DNA from: Saccharothrix sp.
GTDB lineage: Bacteria > Actinomycetota > Actinomycetes > Mycobacteriales > Pseudonocardiaceae
Length of the DNA stretch: 64,000 nucleotides
Direction: 5' to 3'
Assembly: GCF_031180885.1 (NCBI RefSeq)
Contig: NZ_JAPSLK010000041.1
Location: forward strand, 1-64,000
Shown: positions 56,414 through 64,000 of the stretch, one piece after another
Layout of the letters: every line of letters starts with the position of its first letter
Position numbering within the stretch: position 1 is the stretch's first letter
Notes under the pieces: model-generated
Seen by the model: only the letters and a program-made list of their open reading frames with translations
What the model was told of the DNA's origin: nothing
Databases searched by the model: none
Program-made: the position numbers and the translations under genes

Positions 56414-56970
56414 GGCTGGTCCTCCGCGGCGCGTTCCTTGAGGGGGCGGTCCTGGAAGGGGCGGTCCTTGGGGGAGTGCACGACGACCGTCACCCTCGGG
56501 TGGCGGGGCATGGGCAGGTTCGCCACGGCCTCCCGCGCGACCTCCAGCAGCCGGGGCCGCAGCGTGGCCTCGTCGTGCAGACCGCTGGTGGCGCGGACGT
56601 GCACGCGGCGCTTGGACGCGGTCACCGTCGCGCCGGTCACGCCGTCCTCCTCACGCACCCGGTTGCCGACGACCCGCGCCAGCGCGGTGGGCGTGGTGGC
56701 GACGACGATGCCCTCGGCGGGGGAGTGCAGGCGCAGGAACGTCCTCCGCGACAACGCCGCCAGCACCAGCAGCACCAGGCCCGCCGCGATGGTGAGCAGC
56801 GCGACCGCCCGGACCAGGTCGTCGGTCCACCGCAGCCCGGCCAACCGCGACCACGGCACCAGGTGACCGCGCCCGGACCAGTGCCAGGCGACCTCCGCGA
56901 CCAGCACCAGCCCGGCGGCGGCCACCGCCAGGCCCAGGAACGGGGACAGCACCCGCAGCAGCACGCGCAC
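56410..56970 (-). CDS. DUF6286-type membrane protein
   Basis: The 186-residue protein has two helices (LSPFLGLAVAAAGLVLVAEVAWHW and VALLTIAAGLVLLVLAALS) and a soluble alpha-beta segment (TPTALARVVGNRVREEDGVTGATVTASKRRVHVRA). The C-terminus is charged (VHSPKDRPFQDRPLKERAAEDQP). It fits DUF6286, which travels with Asp23/Gls24 genes in actinobacteria. GTG 56970 lies 3 bp from the previous stop. Function unknown. Confidence 0.8.
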   Translation of the reverse strand: MRVLLRVLSPFLGLAVAAAGLVLVAEVAWHWSGRGHLVPWSRLAGLRWTDDLVRAVALLTIAAGLVLLVLAALSRRTFLRLHSPAEGIVVATTPTALARVVGNRVREEDGVTGATVTASKRRVHVRATSGLHDEATLRPRLLEVAREAVANLPMPRHPRVTVVVHSPKDRPFQDRPLKERAAEDQP

Positions 56971-56973
56971 GGC

Positions 56974-57255
56974 TCACTCCACTCGCGATCGGGACTCGGA
57001 CACCAGCGCGGTCACCGTGACGTCGACCCAGCGCACCCGGTAGCCGGTGATCCGCTGGACCTCCGCGGTCACCGCCCGCCGCACCTCGGCCGCCGCCGCC
57101 CGCACCCGCACCGGGTAGGGCAGGGTGACCCGCACGGCCACGTCGACGTGGTTGCCCTCCCCGCTCACCTTCACCACCGCGCCGCGCCCGGCCGCCCGCG
57201 CCGCCACCTTGCGCACCACGGACGGGTGAACTTCGAGGGTGCCGCGGTCGTTCAC
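56974..57255 (-). CDS. Asp23/Gls24-family protein (paralogue 3)
   Basis: The 93-residue protein starts GTLEVHPSVVRKVAARAAGR and has the family's repeating strand pattern (VVKVSGEGNHVDVAVRVTLPYPVRVRAAAAEVRRAVTAEVQRITGYRVRWVDVTVTAL). It is smaller than Asp23 proper. GTG 57255 overlaps the next-upstream TGA. It is one of three Asp23/Gls24 copies in this cluster. Confidence 0.88.
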   Translation of the reverse strand: MNDRGTLEVHPSVVRKVAARAAGRGAVVKVSGEGNHVDVAVRVTLPYPVRVRAAAAEVRRAVTAEVQRITGYRVRWVDVTVTALVSESRSRVE

Positions 57256-57434
57256 CGGTCGCGGCCCCGGCCCCGGCCGAAGAGGTCGCTGAGGTCGAGT
57301 TGCCCGTCCAGCACGCGGCCGGCGACCAGCCCGATCACGCCCACCGCGAGCGTCACCAGGAACGCGGTGAAGCCGGTCGTGGCGGCGAGACCGAGGACCA
57401 GGCCCGCGAGCAGTCCGGTCTGGGTTGCGTTCAT
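57252..57434 (-). CDS. small membrane protein (DUF2273-like)
   Basis: The 60-residue protein has two hydrophobic helices separated by a short turn (TGLLAGLVLGLAATTGFTAFLVTLAVGVIGLVAG), then a basic end (LFGRGRGRDR). This is the size and layout of DUF2273-type partners of Asp23. ATG 57434 overlaps the preceding TGA (ATGA). Confidence 0.8.
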   Translation of the reverse strand: MNATQTGLLAGLVLGLAATTGFTAFLVTLAVGVIGLVAGRVLDGQLDLSDLFGRGRGRDR

Positions 57435-57664
57435 GCCAGTGCTCCCTGCTTGTGCTGGTTCAGGACGCGCCGGGGCCGGCGCGTGAACAGCCGGTGCCAC
57501 CACGCCCGCCGCACCACCACGACCGGCGCGTCGAACCGGCTGCCGGTGCCGTCCCGGCGCGCGGCACGCAGCTCGGCGAGCCCGCGGGCGAAGAACTCGG
57601 GGTCCCCGCCGACGTCGGGGTGGTGCTGCCGGATGAAGGCGCGGATGTCCGCCCGGGTCGTCAC
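57431..57664 (-). CDS. small J-domain-like protein
   Basis: The 77-residue protein begins MTTRADIRAFIRQHHPDVGGDPEFFARGLAELRAA, in which HPD sits between two helices as in J-domains. The remaining segment is basic, with WW. A complete J-domain has about 70 residues, so this is a reduced version. GTG 57664 overlaps the upstream stop. If active, it could stimulate DnaK near the membrane; that is inference from the motif. Confidence 0.65.
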   Translation of the reverse strand: MTTRADIRAFIRQHHPDVGGDPEFFARGLAELRAARRDGTGSRFDAPVVVVRRAWWHRLFTRRPRRVLNQHKQGALA

Positions 57665-57957
57665 AGGACCTCCAGGTCAGCCACGGTGACGTCCACTGGC
57701 GCAGGCCCCGTGACCGCCCTGACCGCCGCGCGCAACTCGGCGACCACCTCCGGTATCGGCCGCGCGGACTTCAAGACCCCGAACTTCAGCACCACGGACA
57801 CGGACGTCCGCTCGGCCAGGCGCACCCCGTCCACCCGGCGACCGGGCAGGTAGGAGGCGAACCCGCCGTCCAGCCGCGCGACGGCCGGGTGGGCGAGCAC
57901 CGCGGCCTCGACGCGTTCAGCCGGGTCCACCGGGCGAGCCGGTTCGGCGGCGCCCAT
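57661..57957 (-). CDS. Asp23/Gls24-family protein (paralogue 2)
   Basis: The roughly 98-residue protein has the family pattern: ERVEAAVLAHPAVARLDGGFASYLPGRRVDGVRLAERTSVSVVLKFGV, then PIPEVVAELRAAVRAVTGPAPVDVTVADLEVL. The start is ATG 57957, giving TGATG with the previous gene; GTG 57960 is one codon earlier. It is translationally coupled on both sides. Confidence 0.85.
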   Translation of the reverse strand: MGAAEPARPVDPAERVEAAVLAHPAVARLDGGFASYLPGRRVDGVRLAERTSVSVVLKFGVLKSARPIPEVVAELRAAVRAVTGPAPVDVTVADLEVL

Positions 57958-58409
57958 CACTCGACCCGCGACTGCGCCTGGTCGCCGTCACCGTTCTCCT
58001 CGGGCAGGTGGATGTCGTTGACCGCGATGTTGACCTCGATGACCTCCAACCCGGTGATCCGCTCGACGTTGGTGATCACGTTGCGCCGCACCGCCCGCGC
58101 CAGGTCGACGATCCCCGCGCCGTACTCGACCACGATGTCCAGGTCGATCGCGGCCTGCTTCTCCCCGACCTCCACGGTGACCCCGGCCGTGGTGGACGTC
58201 CCCGCACCCGGGATGCGCTCGATCAGCGCCCCGAACGCCCGCTGCACCCCGCCGCCCAGCGCGTACACGCCCGCGATCTCACGCGCGGCGAGACCCGCCA
58301 CCTTCTGCACCACCGTGGAGGCGATGGTGGTCCTGCCCTGCGCCGTGTCGTCGGCGAGGCGGGCGGGCGGGCCGCCCTCCGGTTGCGCGGCCGTGTTGTG
58401 GGCTGCCAT
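57957..58409 (-). CDS. Asp23/Gls24-family envelope stress protein (paralogue 1)
   Basis: The 150-residue protein is the full-length member: about 25 polar residues (AAHNTAAQPEGGPPARLADD), then RTTIASTVVQKVAGLAAREIAGVYALGGGVQRAFGALIERIPG, GVTVEVGEKQAAIDLDIVVEYGAGIVDLARAVRRNVITNVERITGLEVIEVNIAVNDIHLP. ATG 58409 has AAAGGA 8 bases upstream. It heads the cluster: three Asp23/Gls24, J-like, DUF2273-like, DUF6286 and AmaP-like genes. Confidence 0.92.
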   Translation of the reverse strand: MAAHNTAAQPEGGPPARLADDTAQGRTTIASTVVQKVAGLAAREIAGVYALGGGVQRAFGALIERIPGAGTSTTAGVTVEVGEKQAAIDLDIVVEYGAGIVDLARAVRRNVITNVERITGLEVIEVNIAVNDIHLPEENGDGDQAQSRVE

Positions 58410-58488
58410 GGGTGGGTCCTTTCCGAAGCCGATGTGCTCAGGTTCGGATGCGGACCGCGGCCAAGTCCTCACGGCGATGTGACGCGCG

Positions 58489-59235
58489 TCACTCCGTTCG
58501 GGTGCGTCGGTAGCGCACGAGCAGGGCGCTCTCGTAGCGCAGGATCGACGCCAGCTCCACGTCGCGCGGCGCGTCGAGCAGGGGACCGGTCGCGATGCGG
58601 CCCGAGTCGCCGGCGGCGAGCAGCGGCGCGTACGTGATGCACAGCGTGTCCACCAGGTCCGCCGCGATCAGCGCGCCGAACAGCGTCGGCCCGCCCTCGC
58701 AGTCCACCCGCCGCAGCCCGCGGTCGTCCAACGCCTTGAGCGCTCGCGTCATATCCACCGCGTCCTCGCCCGCGACCACGACGTCCGCGCCCGCCTCGGC
58801 CAGCGCCCGACGCCGCTCGACCGGAGCCGCCGACGTGGTGATCACGATCGGCGGCACCGAGGTGTTCACCACCAGCGGCGACGTCGGCTCGATCGAGCAG
58901 TTCGCGGTCACCACCGCGATCGGCGGCAGCTCGGCCAGCCCCAGCCGCGCGCGGCGCTCCCGGCGCACCTCGCCCGCCTTGATCCCCTGGTAGCCCTCGA
59001 CCAGGGCGGTGCCCGCGCCCACCAAGACGACGTCGGCCAGGTCGCGGCCCAGGGCGAAGACCTTCTTGTCCCCCGGGTTGCCCAGGCCCCCGGACCTGCC
59101 CGACACCGACACCGCCCCGTCGAGGCTGGCCACGAAGTTCACCTGCACCCACGGCCGGTCCAGGTCGGGCGGGTAGTCGTACAACCGTTCCAGCTCCGTG
59201 TCGGTGATCTCAGCGACGGGTGGCGGCCACAACAT
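58489..59235 (-). CDS. RibD C-terminal-like pyrimidine/dihydrofolate reductase
   Basis: The 248-residue protein matches the RibD_C reductase family, relatives of riboflavin pyrimidine reductase. Landmarks are VQVNFVASLDGAVSVSGRSGGLGNPGDKKVFALGRDLADVVLVGAGTAL (NADPH-binding), RVDCEGGPTLFGALIAADLVDTLCITYAPLL and GDSGRIATG. As a stand-alone gene without the deaminase half, it may reduce 5-amino-6-ribosylaminouracil-type or pterin substrates. ATG 59235 was chosen. It is divergent from zapE. Confidence 0.9.
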   Translation of the reverse strand: MLWPPPVAEITDTELERLYDYPPDLDRPWVQVNFVASLDGAVSVSGRSGGLGNPGDKKVFALGRDLADVVLVGAGTALVEGYQGIKAGEVRRERRARLGLAELPPIAVVTANCSIEPTSPLVVNTSVPPIVITTSAAPVERRRALAEAGADVVVAGEDAVDMTRALKALDDRGLRRVDCEGGPTLFGALIAADLVDTLCITYAPLLAAGDSGRIATGPLLDAPRDVELASILRYESALLVRYRRTRTE

Positions 59236-59274
59236 CTGCACGACCCCATCCCAGCACGCCGTTACGCTGCGGGC

Positions 59275-60282
59275 ATGTCTGCCCCGCGCCTGTCCGACCG
59301 CGATCCCCACGTCGACGCGGGCGAACTGGTCGGCGCGATGGTCCCGCCACCGCGCTTCGACGGGGTCCGCTTCGCCACCTACCTGCCCAACCCGGACGAG
59401 CTCAGCCAGGCCGCCGCGGTCGAGGCGTGCCGCGCGTTCGCCGAACGGGTCTCCGCGGCCGGCGCCGGCAAGGGCTTCTTCGGCTCGCTGTTCCGCCGCT
59501 CCGCCGAGGAGGGCAAGCCCGGCCTGTACCTCGACGGCGGGTTCGGCGTCGGCAAGACCCACCTGCTGGCTTCGCTGTGGCACGCCGTGCCCGGCCCGAA
59601 GGCCTACGGGACGTTCGTCGAGGTGACCAACCTGGTCGGCGCACTCGGTTTCACCGAGACCGTGGCGCGCCTGTCCGGCCACAAACTCCTCGCCATCGAC
59701 GAGTTCGAGCTGGACGACCCGGGCGACACCATGCTGGTCACCCGCCTGATCAAGGAGCTGACGGCGGCCGGCGTCGCGGTCGCGGCGACCTCCAACACGC
59801 TGCCGGACAAGCTGGGCGAGGGCCGGTTCGCCGCCGCGGACTTCCTGCGCGAGATCCAGTCCATGTCCGCCAAGTTCACCGTCGTGCGCGTGGACGGCCC
59901 CGACTACCGCCACCGCGGCCTGCCCGACGCGCCCGACCCGATGTCCGACCAGGAGCTGCTGGCCAAGGCCGAGAGCACTCCCGGCGCCACCCTCGACGAC
60001 TTCGGCGCGCTGTGCGCCCGGCTCGCCCAGATCCACCCCTCCCGCTACGGCCGGCTGCTCGACGGCGTGTCCGCGGTGTTCCTGCGCGGCGTGACGCCCG
60101 CGCCGGACCAGGCCGTGGCGCTGCGCCTGGTCGCCTTCGGGGACCGGCTCTACGACCGGGACATCCCCGTGGCGGTGTCCGGCGAGGCGCTGTCCGAGCT
60201 GTTCACCGCGGAGATGCTGCGCGGCGGGTACCGCAAGAAGTACCTCCGCGCGGTGTCCCGGCTGGTAGCCCTTTCGCGCTAG
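59275..60282 (+). CDS. zapE: cell division protein ZapE (AFG1-like ATPase)
   Basis: The 335-residue ATPase shows PPPRFDGVRFATYLPNPDELSQAAAVEACRAFAERV, Walker A in LYLDGGFGVGKTHLLASLWHA, and Walker B in HKLLAIDEFELDDPGDTML. Sensor-like parts follow (AVAATSNTLPDKLGEGRF, FLREIQSMSAKFTVVRVDGPDYRHR). ZapE acts on the FtsZ ring in E. coli and has AFG1-like roles in protein quality elsewhere. Length and motifs are normal. Confidence 0.94.
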   Translation: MSAPRLSDRDPHVDAGELVGAMVPPPRFDGVRFATYLPNPDELSQAAAVEACRAFAERVSAAGAGKGFFGSLFRRSAEEGKPGLYLDGGFGVGKTHLLASLWHAVPGPKAYGTFVEVTNLVGALGFTETVARLSGHKLLAIDEFELDDPGDTMLVTRLIKELTAAGVAVAATSNTLPDKLGEGRFAAADFLREIQSMSAKFTVVRVDGPDYRHRGLPDAPDPMSDQELLAKAESTPGATLDDFGALCARLAQIHPSRYGRLLDGVSAVFLRGVTPAPDQAVALRLVAFGDRLYDRDIPVAVSGEALSELFTAEMLRGGYRKKYLRAVSRLVALSR

Positions 60283-60318
60283 TTTTGCCCGGTAGGCGCC
60301 GGGTATCCCACGGCCGTG

Positions 60319-60561
60319 ATGAGCGATGCGGAACGCCGGACTCTGCGCGAGATAGAGCACAGGCTGTCCGCGGACGCCCCCGACCTGGCCGGCGTGCTGG
60401 CGTCGGGTCGCCCGCGACGTGTGACCTGTGCGCACGTGCTGGCCGCGGTCTTCGCGGCCCTGGGTGTGTTGCTGATGGTGCTGTCGGCGCTGGGCCCCGC
60501 GCTCGCGTCGTTCGGCTGCGCGTCACTGGCCTTGCTGATGCGCGGCTACAGCTGGCGGTAG
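60319..60561 (+). CDS. DUF3040-family membrane protein
   Basis: The 80-residue protein has the DUF3040 opening MSDAERRTLREIEHRLSADAPDLAGVL, then two helices (VLAAVFAALGVLLMVLSALGPALASFGCASLALLMRG). DUF3040 is an actinobacterial membrane family of unknown function. ATG 60319 was preferred to GTG 60316. It lies 36 bp from zapE on the same strand. Confidence 0.9.
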   Translation: MSDAERRTLREIEHRLSADAPDLAGVLASGRPRRVTCAHVLAAVFAALGVLLMVLSALGPALASFGCASLALLMRGYSWR

Positions 60562-60598
60562 AAAACCCGTTCGCCTCGGGGCGGGGTTCCGGGCGACC

Positions 60599-62230
60599 AT
60601 GCCCGGCGTGGGATTCCTCGACGCGAACGGGCTCGCCTACCGACTGCCGGACGGCCGCGAGCTGTTCCGCGACGTGTCGTTCAAGGTCGGCGCGAACGCG
60701 GTGGTGGCGCTGGTCGGCGCCAACGGCGTGGGCAAGACGACCCTGCTCCGCATCCTCTCCGGCGAACTGGCCCCTGCCGAGGGTTCCGTCCGCGTGCAGG
60801 GCGGCTTGGGCGTGATGCCCCAGTTCGTGGGCTCCGTCCGCGACGCCTCGACAGTCCGGGACCTGCTGCTGGCCGCCTCGCCGGTGGCTGTGCGGGACGC
60901 GGCCCTGGAACTGGACGCCGTCGAACTCGCCCTGATGGAGACCGACGACGAACCCACCCAACTCCGCTACGCGGCGGCTCTGGCCAACTGGGGCGAGGCC
61001 GGCGGCTACGACGCCGAGGTCCTGTGGGACACCGTCACCGTCGCCGCCCTCGGTGTCCCCTTCGAGCGCGCCCGCTTCCGCGAGGTCCGCACCCTGTCCG
61101 GCGGCGAGCAGAAACGCCTGGTGCTGGAGGCTCTGCTGAGGGGCCCCGAACAGGTGCTTTTGCTGGACGAGCCGGACAACTACCTCGACGTCCCCGGCAA
61201 GCGCTGGCTGGAACAGCAACTGGTGGACACCCCCAAGGCCGTCCTCCTGGTCAGCCACGACCGCGAACTCCTCAACGTCGCCGCCACCCACGTGGTGACC
61301 GTCGAAGCCCACTCGGCTTGGACCCACGTCGGCTCGTTCGGCACCTGGCACGAGGCTCGCGCCGCCCGAATCGACCGCCTGCGAGAACTCCACCGCCGCT
61401 GGGACGAGGAACACGCCCGCCTCAAGGAGCTGGTGCGGACCCTCCAGATCCAGGCCAAGATCAGCGAAGCCATGGCCGCGAAGTACCGCGCCATGAAGAC
61501 GAGGCTCGCGAAGTTCGAGGAAGCCGGCCCGCCGCCGGAGCTGCCGTCGAGCGAGAAGGTCGCGCCCAGGCTGCGCGGTGGTAGGACCGGGGTGCGGGCC
61601 ATCACGTGCACGGGCTTGGAGCTGTCGGGGTTGATGAAGCCGTTCGACACCGAGGTGTTCTTCGGCGACCGGGTGGCGGTGCTGGGGTCGAACGGTTCGG
61701 GCAAGAGCCACTTCCTGCGTTTGCTGGGCGGTTCGTCGGACGTGGCCTTCAGCGGTGCGTGGAAGTTGGGTGCCCGGGTGGTGCCCGGCTTGTTCGCCCA
61801 GACCCACCAGCACCCCGAGTGGCTCGGCCGGACTTTGGTCGACATCCTCTGGCACGGCTCAGAGGGCCGGCCGGGTCGGGACCGTGGTGCCGCGATGGCG
61901 GTTTTGGACCGTTACGGCCTGGCGCGGTGCGGGGACCAGCGGTTCGAGACGTTGTCCGGTGGGCAGCAGGCGCGGTTCCAGGTGTTGTTGTTGGAGCTGT
62001 CGGGGGCGACTTTGCTGCTGCTGGACGAGCCGACGGACAACCTGGACCTGAACTCGGCGGAGGCGTTGCAGTCGGCGTTGGCGGAGTTCACCGGCACCGT
62101 GGTGGCTGTCACCCACGACCGCTGGTTCGCCCGCTCGTTCGACCGGTTCTTGCTGTTCCGCTCGGACGGCGAGGTCGTGGAGGTCCCCGAACCGGTGTGG
62201 GACGAGGAACGCGTCCGCCGCGCCCGGTAG
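60599..62230 (+). CDS. ABC-F family ATP-binding protein
   Basis: The 543-residue protein has two ABC domains and no membrane region. First: Walker A VGANGVGKTTLLRIL (about residues 38-52), signature LSGGEQKRLVLEALL, Walker B QVLLLDEPDNYLD. Second: Walker A LGSNGSGKSHFLRLL, signature LSGGQQARFQVLLLEL, Walker B LLLLDEPTDNLD. The linker between them (about 245-330) is short. ABC-F proteins act on ribosomes, some as antibiotic resistance (target protection) factors. Nothing in context identifies a drug. ATG 60599 was chosen. Confidence 0.93.
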   Translation: MPGVGFLDANGLAYRLPDGRELFRDVSFKVGANAVVALVGANGVGKTTLLRILSGELAPAEGSVRVQGGLGVMPQFVGSVRDASTVRDLLLAASPVAVRDAALELDAVELALMETDDEPTQLRYAAALANWGEAGGYDAEVLWDTVTVAALGVPFERARFREVRTLSGGEQKRLVLEALLRGPEQVLLLDEPDNYLDVPGKRWLEQQLVDTPKAVLLVSHDRELLNVAATHVVTVEAHSAWTHVGSFGTWHEARAARIDRLRELHRRWDEEHARLKELVRTLQIQAKISEAMAAKYRAMKTRLAKFEEAGPPPELPSSEKVAPRLRGGRTGVRAITCTGLELSGLMKPFDTEVFFGDRVAVLGSNGSGKSHFLRLLGGSSDVAFSGAWKLGARVVPGLFAQTHQHPEWLGRTLVDILWHGSEGRPGRDRGAAMAVLDRYGLARCGDQRFETLSGGQQARFQVLLLELSGATLLLLDEPTDNLDLNSAEALQSALAEFTGTVVAVTHDRWFARSFDRFLLFRSDGEVVEVPEPVWDEERVRRAR

Positions 62231-62794
62231 GGCTCTTTCCCCAGGGACGTATCTGTTGTGCTGGACGCTCGCGCTGTTTTCCGGGTGGGAACGACGCGAG
62301 CGTCCAACTTCGCGGGCCTGTACCCCCTGAGCCCTCCTCGTGCCCCCTCCGCCTTGCCCCGTGCTTCCGCCGGCCTTGGGGAACTTTCCCTCGATCGAGT
62401 GACATGCAGGATCGGGAACCAAACGCCACTTCCCGCGTCCCGTGATTGAGGGAGGTCGCGGGCCACGGGCGATCCGTTGGGTCGGGCAGGCCGGTCGGCT
62501 GGAGCGTGGCCGGGGCGGCCGGCTGGGTCGGGTCGGGCGGGCCTGCTGGAGCCGGGTGGGGCGGCTGGGGCGGGCCGGTTGCGGGTCGGCTTGACGAGCC
62601 GCTGTGCGGGGTTTGGCCCAGCGGTACCACTACGGGTGGCTCGTGTTGAACGCGGTCGTGCTCTACCTCGTTGCGGTGGGTGCAATCCGGCAGGTGGCCC
62701 GGGTGCCGGAGGGGCGGTGGTCCGGCGGGAGGGTGTGGCCAGGTAACGGGTGGTCCGTGCGCCCGGTCGTACTCGACCAGCCGTGCGCCTGGTC
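62231..62794. other. non-coding gap with a long inverted repeat
   Basis: This 564-bp gap contains a perfect 11-bp inverted repeat (62263-62305), a C/G-rich low-complexity stretch (about 62450-62610), and a short hydrophobic frame at about 62604-62690 (HYGWLVLNAVVLYLVAVGAI) that could be a remnant of a membrane protein. I saw no convincing gene. Confidence 0.6.
62263..62305. other. 11-bp perfect inverted repeat after the ABC-F gene
   Basis: GGACGCTCGCG (62263-62273) and CGCGAGCGTCC (62295-62305) form a perfect stem with a 21-base loop. It begins 32 bases after the ABC-F stop, so it may terminate that gene; the long loop is unusual for a terminator. Confidence 0.6.
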
Positions 62795-64000
62795 CTACTC
62801 GACCAGCGCGGGCAGGCGGCCGGACTTCACCGCCTTCGCCAGGTCCTCGTGGTCGGCGGTGGTCTGGTCGGCGTAGTCGAAGGCGTAGCGGGCGAACGCG
62901 TCGTCGAGCGCATCGCCGTTCGTGCAGTAGCCGGCCAGCAGGCGCGGGTCCACCGAGCGGGAGTGGGCGCGGGCGAGCAACGCCCCGGCGAAGCGGCCGT
63001 AGTCGTCCAGGTCGTCGCGCTTCAACGTGGTCGCGTCGATCTCGCCCTTGCGGTTGCGGAACTGGCGGACGATGAACGGGCGGCCGTCGATGGTGGTCCA
63101 GCCGAGCAGGATGTCGGTCTCCGCCTGCACCAACCGCGCCCCGTGCACGATCCGCTTGCCCTCGTGCTTGGCCTCGGGCACGGCCAGGAACGGCGCCAAC
63201 GCGGACCGCCGGGCCTCCTTCGCCTGCAACACCAGGGCCTCGTTCCCGTTGCCGTGCAACAGGATCAGGTAGTTCCGCAAGCCGGCGCTACCGGTGCCGA
63301 CCACGCGGAACGCCACGTCCGACACGCCGTAGCGCATGATCAGGTTGTACCGGGACTCACGCAAAGTGTCCACATAGGACGGCAGGGCGGAGACCACGGA
63401 CGCCGCCTCGGCATCGGGAATCCGGCTCAGCACGGGCGGGTCCGCGATGAACCGCCAGTGCTCACCCTCCCGCCGGGTCCACTTGGCGGCGACCTTCGCA
63501 CTCGTGTTCTTGCGCGCCTTGGACGCGGCCTTGGTGAACTCGTCCAGCAGGTCGTCCGCCTTCGTCTTGGACAGCACCGACTCGTCACCCAGCGCCGACC
63601 ACGACTCCAGGAACGGCATCTCCGCCAAGTGCCGCACCGCGCCCCGGTACGCGCGCACGGCGTCCGTGGCGGCGTCCAGGCACCCCTTCTCCGACACCCC
63701 GCCCTCACGGCCGGCCAGCACCAGCGACGTCACCAACCGCTTGAGGTCCCACTCCCACGGACCGGGCAGGGTCTCGTCGAAGTCGTTGATGTCCATGACG
63801 ATCCGCCCCTCGGGCGTCCCGTACAGGCCGAAGTTGGCGGCGTGCGCGTCCCCGCACAACTGGGCGTCCAGCCCGCTGCGCGCACAGGCGGCGAGGTCCC
63901 CGGCCATCAGGCCCGCGCTGCCCCGGAAGAACGCGAACGGCGACGCCAGCATCCGCCCGACGCGCAACGGCACCAGACCGGGCAGTCGCCCCTCGTTGGA
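62795..64000 (-). CDS. DUF2252-family protein, truncated at window edge
   Basis: The visible part is about 400 residues; the N-terminus continues beyond the window (upstream frame reads SNEGRLPGLVPLRVGRML). It matches DUF2252, a kinase-like fold family. Landmarks are FAFFRGSAGLMAGDLA, AQLCGDAHAANFGLYGTPEGRIVMDINDFDETLPGPWEWDLKRLVTSL (His/Asp/Asn catalytic-like cluster), RNYLILLHGNGNEALVLQAKEARRSAL, QRIVHGARLVQAETDILLGWT and the late GDALDDAFARYAFDYADQTTADHEDL. Function unknown. Confidence 0.9.
   Translation of the reverse strand, partial: SNEGRLPGLVPLRVGRMLASPFAFFRGSAGLMAGDLAACARSGLDAQLCGDAHAANFGLYGTPEGRIVMDINDFDETLPGPWEWDLKRLVTSLVLAGREGGVSEKGCLDAATDAVRAYRGAVRHLAEMPFLESWSALGDESVLSKTKADDLLDEFTKAASKARKNTSAKVAAKWTRREGEHWRFIADPPVLSRIPDAEAASVVSALPSYVDTLRESRYNLIMRYGVSDVAFRVVGTGSAGLRNYLILLHGNGNEALVLQAKEARRSALAPFLAVPEAKHEGKRIVHGARLVQAETDILLGWTTIDGRPFIVRQFRNRKGEIDATTLKRDDLDDYGRFAGALLARAHSRSVDPRLLAGYCTNGDALDDAFARYAFDYADQTTADHEDLAKAVKSGRLPALVE

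Noticed and set aside
62604-62876. A short frame beginning with a hydrophobic HYGWLVLNAVVLYLVAVGAI segment
   Set aside because: Only the first 30 codons look protein-like; the rest is antisense to DUF2252. It may be a remnant, but is not supported as a gene.

Overview
The window is high-GC actinobacterial chromosome. It has many GTG starts, dense 4-nt ATGA/GTGA gene overlaps, an ESX/type VII secretion accessory cluster, DUF3040, DUF3558 and DUF3000 proteins, the coproporphyrin-dependent haem genes and a LigC-type ligase. Together these fit Pseudonocardiaceae-type actinomycetes (Saccharothrix/Lentzea/Actinosynnema-like); this is inference from gene content. No phage, transposase or CRISPR array was seen. 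The window opens on the 3' end of a 5S rRNA gene with its terminator, so an rRNA operon lies just to the left.

Layout. 0.1-4.6 kb: housekeeping oxidoreductases, a MazG-like hydrolase, an AraC regulator facing an NmrA-like reductase, tRNA-Tyr and an odd tRNA-like sequence. 4.7-10.0 kb: an eight-gene, largely overlapping type VII secretion accessory operon (WXG100/EspC-like, EspG-like, YbaB-like, PPE-like, DUF3558 lipoprotein) without core Ecc genes; the PPE-like gene carries 18 perfect copies of a hexanucleotide. 10.2-14.2 kb: an I36-like secreted protein, two DUF72 paralogues flanking an arylamine N-acetyltransferase, and a Phd/VapC toxin-antitoxin pair. 14.3-19.8 kb: fadB-fadA, then a membrane pair divergent from a MerR regulator. 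20-25.6 kb: a repeat-rich gap, RNase D, a LuxR-type response regulator, a dipeptidase, and a TetR gene with a paired perfect operator. 25.8-28.9 kb: hemE-hemY-hemQ. 29-32.2 kb: a large secreted subtilase.

32.4-37.9 kb is the most unusual block: a DUF692 (MNIO-type) enzyme overlaps a small partner gene and lies downstream of three membrane proteins of TIGR04222 type, two of which end in Gly/Ser/Cys tails. A 21-codon gene with a strong ribosome binding site precedes them. I propose that the enzyme modifies the cysteine tails or a cysteine-rich peptide. About 14 kb away, at 50.7 kb, there is a free-standing 33-codon gene with 9 Cys in its last 18 residues, with its own ribosome binding site and a strong terminator.

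38-49 kb: asparaginase/GntR, a small secreted protein, two acyl-CoA dehydrogenases with a TetR regulator, a LigD-type polymerase, a decayed phosphotransferase pseudogene, and a secreted GH81 glucanase with CBM under a perfect LacI-type palindrome. 50-64 kb: a secreted hydrolase homologue whose nucleophile serine appears lost, an EamA transporter, a LigC-type ligase, a seven-gene Asp23/Gls24-AmaP envelope cluster, a RibD-like reductase, ZapE, an ABC-F protein and a DUF2252 protein cut by the window edge.

Two non-coding themes recur. A 48-bp dispersed element occurs three times. Short tandem repeats (14-38 bp units) occur at gene 3' ends or in the adjacent gaps, several with a copy that includes the stop codon.
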